Assembly: GCF_000708265.2 (NCBI RefSeq) | Contig: NZ_JCKI01000003.1 | Span: 310,001 to 374,000, forward strand | Reading direction: 5' to 3' | Length of the DNA: 64,000 nucleotides | From: Pedobacter sp. R20-19 | GTDB taxonomy: Bacteria > Bacteroidota > Bacteroidia > Sphingobacteriales > Sphingobacteriaceae | Shown here: positions 9,122-18,122 of the stretch, piece after piece | Position numbering within the stretch: the first letter of the stretch is position 1 | Layout: each line of letters opens with the position of its first letter | Position numbers and translations under genes: made by a program | Notes under the pieces: generated by a model | Database searches by the model: none | Told to the model about the DNA's origin: nothing | What the model saw: only the letters and a program-made list of their open reading frames with translations

Positions 9122-9760
9122 ATGGTCAGAGAAAAATTGGTCTTGCCGGATAACGGCAAAAAATTGTTGCTACATTCCTGCTGCGCGCCCTGTTCGGGCA
9201 AAGTAATGGAAGCCATAAGGGCCTCTGGTATTGAGTTCAGCGTTTTCTTTTACAATCCCAATATCCGTCCCAAAAAGGAATACGAACTGCGCAAGCAGGA
9301 AAATATCCGTTTCGCAGAAAAACACAGTATCCCTTTTATCGATGCCGATTATGACCTAGATAACTGGTTTAAGAGCGCTAAAGGCCTGGAGCTGGAACAG
9401 GAACGCGACATCCAATGCACGATGTGTTCTGATATGCGCTTTGAACGTATGGCCATGTATGCCCATGAGAACAGCTTTGATACCGTTTCGAGCGCTTTGG
9501 GTATTTCCCGCTGGAAGAACATCGAGCAGATCAACGACAGTGGTTTACGGACCGCAAGTCATTACCCTCCCCTGACCTACTTGACCTATAACTGGCGTAC
9601 AAAAGGTGGTTCCGAGCGTATGCCGGAGATCAGCAAAGGCAAGAACTTTTATATGCAGGAATACTGCAGGTGTGCTTATTCCCTTCGCGATACCAATAAG
9701 TGGCGCATGGAGAATGGGCGTGGAAAGATAAAATTAGGTGAAAACTATTATGGTAGCTGA
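9122..9760 (+). CDS. queH: Epoxyqueuosine reductase QueH (cobalamin-independent)
   Basis: QueH (DUF208) carries out the last step of queuosine synthesis in tRNA, reducing epoxyqueuosine to queuosine without B12. It is the non-orthologous replacement of cobalamin-dependent QueG. I chose ATG 9122 over an upstream TTG at 9098 because homologues begin near here. Key metal-binding cysteines are present: the CCAPCSG motif (C20, C21, C24), CTMC (C99, C102) and YCRCAYS (C182, C184). [17 protein letters not shown] and [10 protein letters not shown] are also typical. Length, 212 residues, is normal. The gene sits directly behind a cobalamin riboswitch and overlaps the next gene, so both are probably co-transcribed and shut off by B12. 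Confidence 0.93.
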   Translation: MVREKLVLPDNGKKLLLHSCCAPCSGKVMEAIRASGIEFSVFFYNPNIRPKKEYELRKQENIRFAEKHSIPFIDADYDLDNWFKSAKGLELEQERDIQCTMCSDMRFERMAMYAHENSFDTVSSALGISRWKNIEQINDSGLRTASHYPPLTYLTYNWRTKGGSERMPEISKGKNFYMQEYCRCAYSLRDTNKWRMENGRGKIKLGENYYGS

Positions 9761-10628
9761 CCTGAACAGTTCAGTGTCAGCGCGATATATTGAAAGTCGG
9801 TTGGCTGAGTTTCATCGCCTATCACATCCTCTATTGGGCCTTTCCGGGCACGGTGATTTGCAAAGATTTGTTTCGCTGTTAGTAGATTCGGCAAAAGGTT
9901 CGCTGCTTGCGCCAGAATTCCTTGATGATGCTGTATTGACTCAAATTTTAAACTACCAGCAACAGTCAGCAACTGATGAAGCTTGCTGGTTGTTATTTCT
10001 TTACTGTTATATCGGCAGCTCCGGGCTATTAAATCTTATCTATCAATCCTGGAATTGGGAAAAAGTTATTGCAGATGTAGATGGCTTTGAAAGATGGCTT
10101 ATGGATAACCAGGGAGAGCTGAAAAACGCCGGCTATTTAAGGATGGTACATAAATACCAGGCGTTTGACCCACATCGCGCCAAAGCAATGGGCGAAGGGG
10201 TCAAAAGTTATATCACCTGGGTCAAATCAGCCGGTGACTACACCCAACTGTTTCAAAATATAATAGCAGATTGTCAAGGGCAGTCAACCACAGCGTTTGA
10301 TCGGATCTATTTGTCCATGAATGCGCACGCCAGCTTTAAGAAACAGATCAAGCTGGATTATTTATGCATGGTCAGTCATCTGAAAATAGCTGGTATTGAA
10401 CCAGGCCAATTTTACTTTGGCGATGTACTTCTTCTGAAAAAAGCAGCCAGGCAACTTTTTAGCGGCCATCCTCGAATAAAAATATCGCCATCTGAACTGA
10501 ATAAATTAATGGCCGCTTTAACGGATTGCCTGGGCTCCCCTTTCAGTATACCTGTTCTGTACCGGGTGTTGATAGATTGGGGCAATGAAATAAGGATACC
10601 CATTAACCCTAACTTCCGCCGGTATTAA
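9750..10628 (+). CDS. Uncharacterised protein co-transcribed with queH
   Basis: The 292-residue frame from ATG 9750 overlaps the end of queH by 11 bp; a GTG at 9738 is an alternative start. There is no signal peptide or membrane helix. The protein looks all-helical, with many Trp/Tyr ([30 protein letters not shown]). The stretch [24 protein letters not shown] followed by [10 protein letters not shown] reminded me of proteins annotated as alpha-glutamyl/putrescinyl thymine pyrophosphorylase clade 3, a DNA-hypermodification-related group. This is a weak pattern match, not a call. Translational coupling places it under the same cobalamin riboswitch as queH. Its stop overlaps the convergent lrp gene by 4 bp. 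Confidence 0.7.
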   Translation: MVADLNSSVSARYIESRLAEFHRLSHPLLGLSGHGDLQRFVSLLVDSAKGSLLAPEFLDDAVLTQILNYQQQSATDEACWLLFLYCYIGSSGLLNLIYQSWNWEKVIADVDGFERWLMDNQGELKNAGYLRMVHKYQAFDPHRAKAMGEGVKSYITWVKSAGDYTQLFQNIIADCQGQSTTAFDRIYLSMNAHASFKKQIKLDYLCMVSHLKIAGIEPGQFYFGDVLLLKKAARQLFSGHPRIKISPSELNKLMAALTDCLGSPFSIPVLYRVLIDWGNEIRIPINPNFRRY

Positions 10629-11086
10629 AAACTGATATTGTGGGTATTCTTGATCTCGGCCATCACGAATGTACTATGTGTACTGCCAATACTTTCAACC
10701 GAGCCTAACTTATTAAAAACAAAGTCCTGGTAATGCTTCATGTCCCGGGCGAAGACTTTCAGAAAGAAATCGTAATCTCCGGATATGTTATAACATTCTA
10801 CAACCTCCTCGATCTTGAGAATATCCTCCACAAAGCTGTGGCCCACCTTCCGGTCATGCTGTTTGAGTCTGATATTGCAGAACACGATAAAACCCTGGTT
10901 AAATTTTTCCGGGTCAAGCAGCGCGATATATTTCTTTATATAACCACTATTTTCCAGGCGTTTTACACGCTGGACAACCGGCGAAGCGGTCAAATTGACC
11001 TTCGCAGCGAGCTCCTTGATGGTATGACTTGAGTCATTGCCTAAGATTTTTAATAGTTTCAGATCGATCTCATCCAGTTGTTCCAT
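10625..11086 (-). CDS. Lrp/AsnC-family transcriptional regulator
   Basis: A 153-residue leucine-responsive-type regulator. I place the start at 11086 (MEQLDEIDLKLLKIL), the canonical N-terminus of the family; a longer frame starts at 11125. The N-terminal helix-turn-helix (ELAAKVNLTASPVVQRVKRL) is followed by the hinge GYIKKYIALLDPEKFNQGF and the RAM/ligand-binding domain with VVECYNISGDYDFFLKV. The gene is divergent from the mesX operon and convergent with the queH-linked gene. Lrp-type proteins commonly sense amino acids, so control of the neighbouring methionine genes is plausible, but no operator was identified. Confidence 0.93.
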   Translation of the reverse strand: MEQLDEIDLKLLKILGNDSSHTIKELAAKVNLTASPVVQRVKRLENSGYIKKYIALLDPEKFNQGFIVFCNIRLKQHDRKVGHSFVEDILKIEEVVECYNISGDYDFFLKVFARDMKHYQDFVFNKLGSVESIGSTHSTFVMAEIKNTHNISF

Positions 11087-11187
11087 AGCATAAATCACTT
11101 TTCCAGCATCTAAAATTACGCACAAACCGCATAAAAATTCAATAAATCCTCAATTTAAAGTGATTTAATTCGAAATCGGATTTATTA

Positions 11188-11217
11188 TTTGACTTTAATC
11201 GCTGTTTTGTAGGTTTG
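11188..11217 (+). promoter_or_regulatory. Bacteroidota-type promoter for the mesX riboswitch transcript
   Basis: TTTG at 11188-11191 and TAGGTTTG at 11210-11217, with an 18-nt spacer, match the Bacteroidota promoter consensus. The predicted transcription start lies just before the cobalamin riboswitch and is divergent from the lrp gene. Confidence 0.65.
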
Positions 11218-11232
11218 TACAGAGTTTAAAAC

Positions 11233-11414
11233 TCGTGGTTCTTTGCTTTTTTCAGCAATCGGGAAAGGTTTTACTTCGCTGTGGATTAATAGGGAATCGT
11301 GTGTAAATCACGAACTGTCGCGCAACTGTAAGTAACACAAAAGGTTTTACCAATGACGGTCACTGTGCAAAACGGGAAGGCCGGTAAAAGCCGTTACAAG
11401 TCAGGATACCTGCC
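11233..11414 (+). promoter_or_regulatory. Cobalamin riboswitch upstream of mesX-mesD
   Basis: This second cobalamin riboswitch has TTAATAGGGAATC, a hairpin around GTGTAAATCAC, CTGTCGCGCAACTGTAAG, GGTCACTGTGC, GGGAAGGCC and, at the 3' end, AAGTCAGGATACCTGCC. The leader between it and mesX (about 200 nt) contains a short hairpin at about 11482-11495 (AACCC TCAT GGGTT). It should lower expression of the B12-independent methionine synthase genes when cobalamin is available. Confidence 0.93.
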
Positions 11415-11612
11415 TTTACCGAATTGACGATACTTCCGCGTAAAGAGGTTATTGATCAGATTGTAGCGCTTAAAGGTGCAAACCCTCATGGGTTGGTCAT
11501 GCCCTTTTGTGTCTATCTCTCCTTCTCAAATCCTTTTTTCTGGCCTGTCGTATCCTGAATAATCAAGGGCTTTTTACTGATTATTAACCATTTAAAAAGT
11601 TAAAAGAAATAC

Positions 11613-12617
11613 ATGGAAAACATCCAGGATACCAAGGGGAATGAATTTGTGTTCACCCTAAAGAGCACTTGCTTAGATGAAAACTACCACCCTTCAAGTC
11701 AGACGCGGCTGACCACCAATTTCGCAAACCTGGCCAGGGGAGCTAACCGCCGGCAAAACTTGCGTAATGCCTTAAATATGATTAATAATCGATTCAATGC
11801 ACTGGCTTATCTGGATAATCCAAAAGGCGATCGTTACCATGTAGAACTCGAAATCCTCACTGTAACGATGCGCATCGATGATAAGCAAGGCATTAACGAT
11901 CTGCCGATGATTGAGGTTTTAAAAACCAATATTTTTGACCGTAAGACTAATCAGCAAATCGAAGGTGTTGCCGGAAATAATTTTTCTTCTTATGTGCGTG
12001 ATTATGATTTCAGTGTTTTATTAATCGACTACAATAAAGATAAACCCAGTTTTACTATTCCTGAAAATTTTGGCAATCTGCATGGAAAACTTTATAAGTG
12101 CTTTGTGAATTCGGCAACTTATAAAGCGTACTTTAAGATGTCTCCGATCATGTGCCTGAGTGTATCAGGAAACAAAACGTATACCCGCACGGAGTACCAT
12201 CATCCTGTTCTGGGTTTTGAGTATAAACAGGATCAGTATTCACTCACCGATGAATATTTCTCTAAAATGGGTTTAAAAGTTCGTTTTTTCATGCCTGCGA
12301 ACGCTGTGGCACCGATGGCTTTTTATCATTCCGGAGATCTGCTTTCTGATTATACTGATCTTGGACTGATCAGTTCAATCAGCACAATGGAGACTTTCCA
12401 GAAGATCTATCGCCCTGAAATTTACAATGCAAATTCAGTGGCCGGCAAAATCTATAGGCCTAGTCTTCAGCACGAAGATTATTCACTGACCCGAGTGGAA
12501 TATGACCGCGAAGAGCGCAGCCGTTTGGCTGTTGAACAGGGCAGATATGCTGAAGAACATTTCATCAAGCCTTATCAGGATATCCTTGAGCAATGGTCTG
12601 CCAATTTCGCACTTTAA
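11613..12617 (+). CDS. mesX: MesX (DUF1852), putative oxygenase partner of methionine synthase MesD
   Basis: The protein matches the well-conserved DUF1852 family along its full 334 residues: CLDENYHPSSQTRLTTNFANL near the start (residues about 20-40), NRFNALAYLDNPKGDRY, NNFSSYVRDYDFSVLL, FGNLHGKLYKCFVNS, and ISTMETFQKIYRPEIYNANS near the end. DUF1852 proteins (MesX) are encoded beside MesD and are needed for its folate-independent methionine synthesis, probably in an oxygen-dependent way; this is family knowledge. No signal peptide is present. It is the first gene after the cobalamin riboswitch and lies 26 bp before mesD. Confidence 0.92.
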   Translation: MENIQDTKGNEFVFTLKSTCLDENYHPSSQTRLTTNFANLARGANRRQNLRNALNMINNRFNALAYLDNPKGDRYHVELEILTVTMRIDDKQGINDLPMIEVLKTNIFDRKTNQQIEGVAGNNFSSYVRDYDFSVLLIDYNKDKPSFTIPENFGNLHGKLYKCFVNSATYKAYFKMSPIMCLSVSGNKTYTRTEYHHPVLGFEYKQDQYSLTDEYFSKMGLKVRFFMPANAVAPMAFYHSGDLLSDYTDLGLISSISTMETFQKIYRPEIYNANSVAGKIYRPSLQHEDYSLTRVEYDREERSRLAVEQGRYAEEHFIKPYQDILEQWSANFAL

Positions 12618-12643
12618 TTAATACAACACCTTAAAATTATGCT

Positions 12644-13678
12644 ATGACCAAGAAATTATTATTACCCACTTCAATTGTAGGGAGTTTACCAAAACCTGCA
12701 TGGCTTGCCCCCCCCGAAAAATTATGGTCACCATGGAAATTAGAAGGCGACCAGTTGATAGAAGGAAAACAGGATGCGCTGCGCATTACACTTCAGGAAC
12801 AGGAATTGGCAGGACTGGATATCGTTTGTGATGGTGAGCAGACACGCCAACATTTCGTGACCACTTTTATCGAACATTTGAGCGGTGTAGATTTTGAAAA
12901 TCGCAGAACCGTGCGAATACGTGACCGTTATGATGCAAGTGTTCCGATGGTTGTGGGCGATGTTGCCCGACAAAAAGCAGTTTTTGTTGAAGATGCCAAA
13001 TTTTTGCGAAAACAGACCCATAAACCCATCAAATGGGCATTACCTGGACCATTAACCATGGTCGATACGTTGTACGATGGCCATTATAAAAGCCGGGAAA
13101 AACTGGCCTGGGAATTTGCCAAAGTACTCAACCAAGAAGCCAGAGAATTGCAGGATGTTGGGATAGACATTATCCAGTTTGATGAACCTGCGTTTAACGT
13201 TTTTTTCGATGAAGTAAACGATTGGGGAATGGCAACGCTGGAAAGGGCAATTGAAGGTTTAAAATGCGAAACTGCGGTGCATATATGCTACGGTTACGGC
13301 ATACAGGCCAATAACGACTGGAAAAAAACATTGGGTTCAGAATGGCGTCAATATGAGGAAATTTTCCCTAAAATTCAAAAATCTAAGATTGATGTGGTAT
13401 CATTAGAATGCCACAACTCAAAGGTGCCCTTAGATCTGATGGAACTTGTTCGCGGTAAAAAAGTGATGGTCGGCGCTATTGACGTGTCAACAGGCAAGAT
13501 CGAAACACCTGAAGAAGTAGCCAATACGTTGCGTAAAGCCCTTGAGTTCGTAGATATCGAAAACCTTTACCCTAGTACAAACTGTGGTATGGCTCCTTTA
13601 TCCCGAAACGTAGCCAGAGGTAAGTTAATCGCTTTGAGCGCTGGCGCAGAGATCATACGCAAAGAAAATGCGGGTTAA
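12644..13678 (+). CDS. mesD: MesD, core-MetE folate-independent methionine synthase
   Basis: A cobalamin-independent methionine synthase consisting only of the C-terminal catalytic barrel of MetE (344 residues, against roughly 750 for full MetE). The zinc ligands are in place: H213 and C215 in AVHICYGYG, E255 in VVSLECHNS, and C314 in STNCGMAPLSR. The start LPTSIVGSLPKPAWL and QFDEPAFNVFFDE are also typical of the fold. The missing N-terminal half of MetE is the reason such enzymes do not use folate; the methyl donor is not established from sequence. The mesX partner lies directly upstream and a cobalamin riboswitch controls both, consistent with a backup for B12-dependent MetH. Confidence 0.92.
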   Translation: MTKKLLLPTSIVGSLPKPAWLAPPEKLWSPWKLEGDQLIEGKQDALRITLQEQELAGLDIVCDGEQTRQHFVTTFIEHLSGVDFENRRTVRIRDRYDASVPMVVGDVARQKAVFVEDAKFLRKQTHKPIKWALPGPLTMVDTLYDGHYKSREKLAWEFAKVLNQEARELQDVGIDIIQFDEPAFNVFFDEVNDWGMATLERAIEGLKCETAVHICYGYGIQANNDWKKTLGSEWRQYEEIFPKIQKSKIDVVSLECHNSKVPLDLMELVRGKKVMVGAIDVSTGKIETPEEVANTLRKALEFVDIENLYPSTNCGMAPLSRNVARGKLIALSAGAEIIRKENAG

Positions 13679-13689
13679 TAATATATGGA

Positions 13690-14700
13690 ATGACATTGAA
13701 GAAATTATTAGCAATATTAAGTAAAGCAGGTTTCGACGGTTTCCTGCTCATGATAGGCATCATGATACTGATGGCCTATTTTTTACCGCAGCCGGGCATG
13801 GTCAAAGAACCTGTTTCCCTGGAGCAGATCGCTAATGCAGGCGTTTCGTTGATCTTTTTATTTTATGGCCTAAGACTGAGCGTGGAGAAATTAAAAGCCG
13901 GGCTGGTCAACTATAAGATGCACATCATCGTCCAACTGACGACCTTTTTGTTTTTTCCGCTCATCATTCTGGCGTTCCGCCCGCTGTTGGTTGGTACCGA
14001 TTTCGAAGTGCTTTGGTTGGGTATATTTTTTCTTGCAGCTTTACCATCAACAGTTTCCTCTTCGGTAGTCATGGTTTCCATCGCTAAAGGCAATATTCCT
14101 GCAGCCATATTCAATGCGAGCATTTCCAGTTTGATCGGCGTAGTGGTAACACCACTCTGGGTTGGACTATTCATCGCTCCCGCGACAGGCGATTTTGATG
14201 TTACCGATATCGTCATCAAGTTGGTTCTTCAAGTGTTGTTGCCTGTCATCATTGGCATTAGTCTTAACGCACGTTTTGGCACCATTGCTGAAAAGTATAA
14301 GAAACAATTGAAATATTTCGACCAGGCAATCATCCTTACCATCATTTACACCTCGTTCTGTAAGTCATTCTCCGAACATTTATTTGCAGGCTTTACCGCG
14401 CTTGAACTTGCAGGACTTGCCGCAGGGATGATAGCCTTGTTTTTTGCCGTATTCTTTTGCATCGGATTACTCAGCCGTTTGTTCGGCTTTTCAGATGAAG
14501 ATCGCATCACGGTATTATTTTGTGGTTCTAAAAAGTCATTGGTACATGGTACTGTCATGTCAAAAGTGCTCTTTCAGCACAGTACCATCACCGGTATTGT
14601 ATTGCTGCCACTCATGCTTTATCATGCCCTGCAATTGATTGCCGCCAGCATCATCGCTCAGGCTATGGCCCGGCGAAAAGAAGAAAAATTAGTCCTATGA
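13690..14700 (+). CDS. Bile acid:sodium symporter (BASS/SBF-like) family transporter
   Basis: An integral membrane protein of 336 residues with about nine to ten hydrophobic helices. Family-typical patterns include NAGVSLIFLFYGLRLS in helix 2, LAALPSTVSSSVVMVSIAKGNIPAAIFNASISSLIGV in the middle, and LFCGSKKSLVHGTVMSKVLF near the end. This is the SLC10A7-like SBF subgroup. Substrates of bacterial members are mostly unknown. It starts 11 bp after mesD and its stop overlaps the start of the next gene by the ATGA tetranucleotide, so it is part of the riboswitch-controlled operon. A role in importing a methionine precursor or methyl donor is possible but unproven. Confidence 0.85.
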   Translation: MTLKKLLAILSKAGFDGFLLMIGIMILMAYFLPQPGMVKEPVSLEQIANAGVSLIFLFYGLRLSVEKLKAGLVNYKMHIIVQLTTFLFFPLIILAFRPLLVGTDFEVLWLGIFFLAALPSTVSSSVVMVSIAKGNIPAAIFNASISSLIGVVVTPLWVGLFIAPATGDFDVTDIVIKLVLQVLLPVIIGISLNARFGTIAEKYKKQLKYFDQAIILTIIYTSFCKSFSEHLFAGFTALELAGLAAGMIALFFAVFFCIGLLSRLFGFSDEDRITVLFCGSKKSLVHGTVMSKVLFQHSTITGIVLLPLMLYHALQLIAASIIAQAMARRKEEKLVL

Positions 14701-15779
14701 AGCTTTTAGAAAAAATACAGTTGGGCAAGGTCAGCCTGAAAAACAGAATAGCCATGGCAGCGATGACCAGGGGCCGCTCGGACATTAATGGCCTGGTGGG
14801 TGACATGACAGTAGAATACTATACACAAAGGGCAAGTGCAGGTTTGCTATTCAGCGAAGCCATCAGAATCAGTGAAGAGGCTACCGGGAGTCCGCTTACG
14901 CCAGGTATTTTTACCGATCAGCAAATAGCAGCCTGGAAGAAGGTAACCACAGCCGTACATGACAAAGGCGGGGTGATAATCGCCCAGCTTTGGCACACCG
15001 GTCGTATGGGACATTCTATTGACCGGAATGGAAAGCTCCCACTTGCACCATCCCCCTTGCCCATCCTGGGAATGCAGCATTTTACTTCTCAGGGCAAGAA
15101 AGATTTCGAGATACCTCAGGAAATGACTATCACGGAAATCAGGCAAACCATAACGGAGTATGGTCAGGCCGCAAAAAATGCGATAGCAGCAGGTTTTGAC
15201 GGGGTTACGCTTCACGCCTGCAATGGCTATCTGCCCAACCAGTTCTTAGCTGAAAGTTCCAACCAAAGGACGGATTCTTACGGCGGCAGCATCCCCAATA
15301 AAGTCCGCTTCGTACTGGAGGTGATGCAGGAACTGATCGGTGTAGTGGGCGGTGAAAAGGTGGGCATTAAAATAGCTCCTCTCCATTCCTATGGTGAGAT
15401 GGTACTGGATGACCCTGCCGCTACCTATACCTATCTGATCGAAAAACTGAACGAAATGAACTTTGCCTATGTGGAACTCATGAGGCGAAATGCCAATTTT
15501 CCTTCACCTGAACATTATGCCGCTGACGAGGAGATCGAATTCTTTGGCAGGAAGATCCGCCAGACAGTTATTGCCAATGCAGGGTATGACAAGGCTTCTG
15601 CCGAATTAGAACTTGAAAAAGGCATTGCAAAGCTTATTTCTTTTGGCAGGCTATACATCGCAAACCCCGACCTGCCCGAACGGTTCGAGAAAAATGCCTC
15701 ACTGATTGAGCCTGACAGGGCAACAATGTATGGGGGCGGGAAAAAGGGTTATGCTGATTATCCATTCTGGGATGAGTAA
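14697..15779 (+). CDS. Old Yellow Enzyme-family alkene reductase (NADH:flavin oxidoreductase)
   Basis: An FMN-dependent ene-reductase of 360 residues. Visible landmarks are the N-terminal barrel strand PVRLGKV-like segment (IQLGKVSLKNRIAMAAMTRGR), AQLWHTGR, the active-site pair in the HACNGYLPNQFL motif (His and Asn, three apart), QRTDSYGGSIPNKVRF, and SFGRLYIANPDLPERF binding the FMN phosphate. It begins inside the stop codon of the symporter gene (4-bp overlap), which argues for translational coupling in the mesXD operon. OYEs reduce activated alkenes; a flavin-linked supporting role for the oxygen-dependent MesX/MesD system is conceivable but is inference. Confidence 0.92.
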   Translation: MKLLEKIQLGKVSLKNRIAMAAMTRGRSDINGLVGDMTVEYYTQRASAGLLFSEAIRISEEATGSPLTPGIFTDQQIAAWKKVTTAVHDKGGVIIAQLWHTGRMGHSIDRNGKLPLAPSPLPILGMQHFTSQGKKDFEIPQEMTITEIRQTITEYGQAAKNAIAAGFDGVTLHACNGYLPNQFLAESSNQRTDSYGGSIPNKVRFVLEVMQELIGVVGGEKVGIKIAPLHSYGEMVLDDPAATYTYLIEKLNEMNFAYVELMRRNANFPSPEHYAADEEIEFFGRKIRQTVIANAGYDKASAELELEKGIAKLISFGRLYIANPDLPERFEKNASLIEPDRATMYGGGKKGYADYPFWDE

Positions 15780-15904
15780 AATTTCACACAACTTAAAGAC
15801 AATTAAATTAGATAGTTTTTTCGATTGGATCATAAGAAATAACAAATCAATACAACCTTTTCGCAATAAATCATCAACAACGGTACTGCATTTAAAAGCA
15901 CCTT

Positions 15905-16185
15905 AAGCATGTCATTTCGAACATTTGCCAGCCTATTATCGGTTTGGATGCTTTAAGCAAAAAAGCAATCAGGTGTTTCCAGGTCCTGCCCTCATGCAAT
16001 TTGGCAATACCCAGCCTGACCATTACAAAGCAAACAGCAATATGCCGGTAAACTCACCTAGCACAAAGCCCGCTGTCAACCCTGTCGAAACCGGATTAAG
16101 TATCGCTAAAAAAAATCAGCACCAATGATTATTCCGGAATTGGCCAGGGCGAAAAGTGGCATAATCAGACATGACACATAAGGAT
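15905..16185 (-). pseudogene. Remnant of Na+/H+ antiporter NhaA
   Basis: Read on the minus strand, this stretch encodes pieces typical of the C-terminal half of NhaA: LHPYVSCLIMPLFALANSGIIIG, then after a stop and frameshift a segment resembling GLVLGKFTGILL, then VRLGIAKLHEG-RTWKHLI. In-frame stops and frame changes rule out a functional product, and no N-terminal half is present. It lies in the decayed interval after the mesXD operon. Confidence 0.7.
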
Positions 16186-16189
16186 GTAG

Positions 16190-16375
16190 GGTAAACCTTT
16201 CCGTTATTTGGTACTTTTTTATGCAACAATTATCCTGGTAGGTATCCCAGTCCGTATGTTAAAAATTGATGCGCTAACGGCGATACTTTCTTCGCTTTCG
16301 CTGATTATCGCCACTATTGAATATGCGTTTTTTTCAGGCAGAAGAAAGTTCACCCGATTACAGACTAAAAATTGA
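16190..16375 (+). pseudogene. C-terminal fragment of a small membrane protein
   Basis: A stop-to-stop plus-strand frame of about 61 codons with no start. It encodes two hydrophobic helices (LVLFYATIILVGIPVRM and LTAILSSLSLIIATIEYAFF) and a basic tail (SGRRKFTRLQTKN). It looks like the tail of a membrane protein whose front part is lost. The family is not recognised. From here to 16684 nothing else convincing is seen. Confidence 0.4.
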
Positions 16376-16684
16376 AATGTACCGGGTGTTTCAATTTTCG
16401 ATAGCCCTGGACAAACTTCCTCTTAAATAAAGCTCATTGATCAATAGAAATTCCGACTGATTCTGATTTTCTTAACATCTGCCTTATGGTGTTTTCATAC
16501 GAACCGTTCATCCGCTAGGGCAGCTGGTTAAGAAACGGTGAATCCACATCGTTCCAGGGCGCAAGAATAGCCTTTGTAATGGCACTGTAAACAAAAATAA
16601 GATGGCGCGTGATAAAAACCCTGAGATCTACGCAACATAAATCCCAGGGTAATGTATCATTTGTTAAAAGCGAATTGACGACTT

Positions 16685-18121
16685 TCATCCTCCAAGCGCC
16701 CTGAAAAGGTTAATTAGAGAGGAGTAGGATTTTTGTTTTAGATCAACCTGCTGCATTTCCGCTTCAAGCACGCTGCGCTGGGCAACAATGACTTCCAGAT
16801 AACTGGCATATCCCGATAAATACAAGTCGTTAGCCGTCAAGACCGCTTTCTTTAATTCCTCAACCTCATTTGATTTCAAACGGTATGCCTGTTTATAGTT
16901 TTCTATCGCTGAAAGCTGAACAGAGACTTCCTGATAGGCTTTGATGATGCTACGCTGATAGTTGTAAAAGGCGGAAAGTTGTGCGGAGTTTGCCACAAGA
17001 CTACTGTTTTTGAGTGCTGCCCTGTTGAGTAAAGGCGCGCTGATTCCGCCAAGGAAGCCCGCAGCCATTGAAGCAGGCGAGAAAAGTAATGGAAGCTTAA
17101 AGGAGTTATAGCCAGCATAGGCATCAAGGGTCAGCGAGGGCAGAAATGCTTTTCTTGCGGCATTTACATCTGCCTTCGAGGCAGCGAGTTGCAGTTCCGC
17201 CTCCCTTACGTCCGGCCTGGAGAGAATCACATTTGCAGGAATCCCGGCATAAATTTCCCTAGGCAAGACTTTGGCAATCGCACTGGTGTCACGCTCGAGG
17301 TTTCCCTGGTACCTGCCCAACAGCAGGTTCAGTTCGTTCTCAATCCTATTGATCCCCTGGCGGATTTCAAACTGCCTGCCCTGAGTGGCCATGCGCTGGG
17401 CCCGGAACTGGCTGACGGCAAGAGCAGTTGCCCGGCCGCCTGCCATCTGAGCTTCCACAATTTCAAGTCCCTTATTTTGCAGCTGGATGTTTCGCTGCAA
17501 AATCTCCAGACGTTTATCAAGAGCGGTGAGTTCGTAATAAAGTGTTGCAACCTGGCTGACCATTTGTGTTTTATACCACTGCAGACCGGCCTGACTCGAA
17601 AGATAGCGGTTATAGGCAGCCTTTTTCTTCTCAGATAACTTTCCCCAGATGTCAATTTCCCATGAACTCCTGAAACCCGCAAAATAATCCGGCGTCGGGC
17701 TGGGAATGCGCTGCTTGTCATTCAGGTTATCCGAAAAATTGGTATCATAATTCCCTACCCCATTCATGGTATAGTCACCATAATGGTCAAGACTGGTAGA
17801 TATGCCAGCACTAAGTGAGGGATAGAGCTTTGAGCGGCTAAGGCGGAGATTCAGCCCTGCAACCAATACCCGTTGAACCCCGGATTGCAGGCTAAGGTTG
17901 TTTTTAAGGGCGCTATCAATAAGCCCCCTGAGATCAGGCTGCGTGAAGACCACCTTCCAGTTCAAAGCCTCAGCAGGCGCAGAAGAGAGCCGGCTAAAGG
18001 AATCAGGAAGCTTTTTAAGTTCAGGAAGTTTTGCCGGCCTGACGGAGCTACAAGAAGTGATGACTGCGATCAGGCAGGCCATGATCGAAAAAGGGATAAT
18101 GATTTTAATATTGAATTTCAT
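16685..18121 (-). CDS. RND efflux outer-membrane factor (OprM/NodT family lipoprotein)
   Basis: The outer-membrane channel of a tripartite drug/metabolite pump. 478 residues, with a lipoprotein signal ending ITSCSS. Two OEP repeats are visible: NLSLQSGVQRVLVAGLNLRLSRSKLYPSLS with YFAGFRSSWEIDIWGKLSEKKKAAYNRYLSSQ, and IPANVILSRPDVREAELQLAASKADVNAARKAFLPSL. Both are hallmark stretches of the NodT family. It is the last gene of the operon, only 1 bp after the permease stop, so the pump is encoded adaptor-permease-channel. No regulator gene lies next to the operon. Confidence 0.95.
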   Translation of the reverse strand: MKFNIKIIIPFSIMACLIAVITSCSSVRPAKLPELKKLPDSFSRLSSAPAEALNWKVVFTQPDLRGLIDSALKNNLSLQSGVQRVLVAGLNLRLSRSKLYPSLSAGISTSLDHYGDYTMNGVGNYDTNFSDNLNDKQRIPSPTPDYFAGFRSSWEIDIWGKLSEKKKAAYNRYLSSQAGLQWYKTQMVSQVATLYYELTALDKRLEILQRNIQLQNKGLEIVEAQMAGGRATALAVSQFRAQRMATQGRQFEIRQGINRIENELNLLLGRYQGNLERDTSAIAKVLPREIYAGIPANVILSRPDVREAELQLAASKADVNAARKAFLPSLTLDAYAGYNSFKLPLLFSPASMAAGFLGGISAPLLNRAALKNSSLVANSAQLSAFYNYQRSIIKAYQEVSVQLSAIENYKQAYRLKSNEVEELKKAVLTANDLYLSGYASYLEVIVAQRSVLEAEMQQVDLKQKSYSSLINLFRALGG

Positions 18122-18122
18122 T

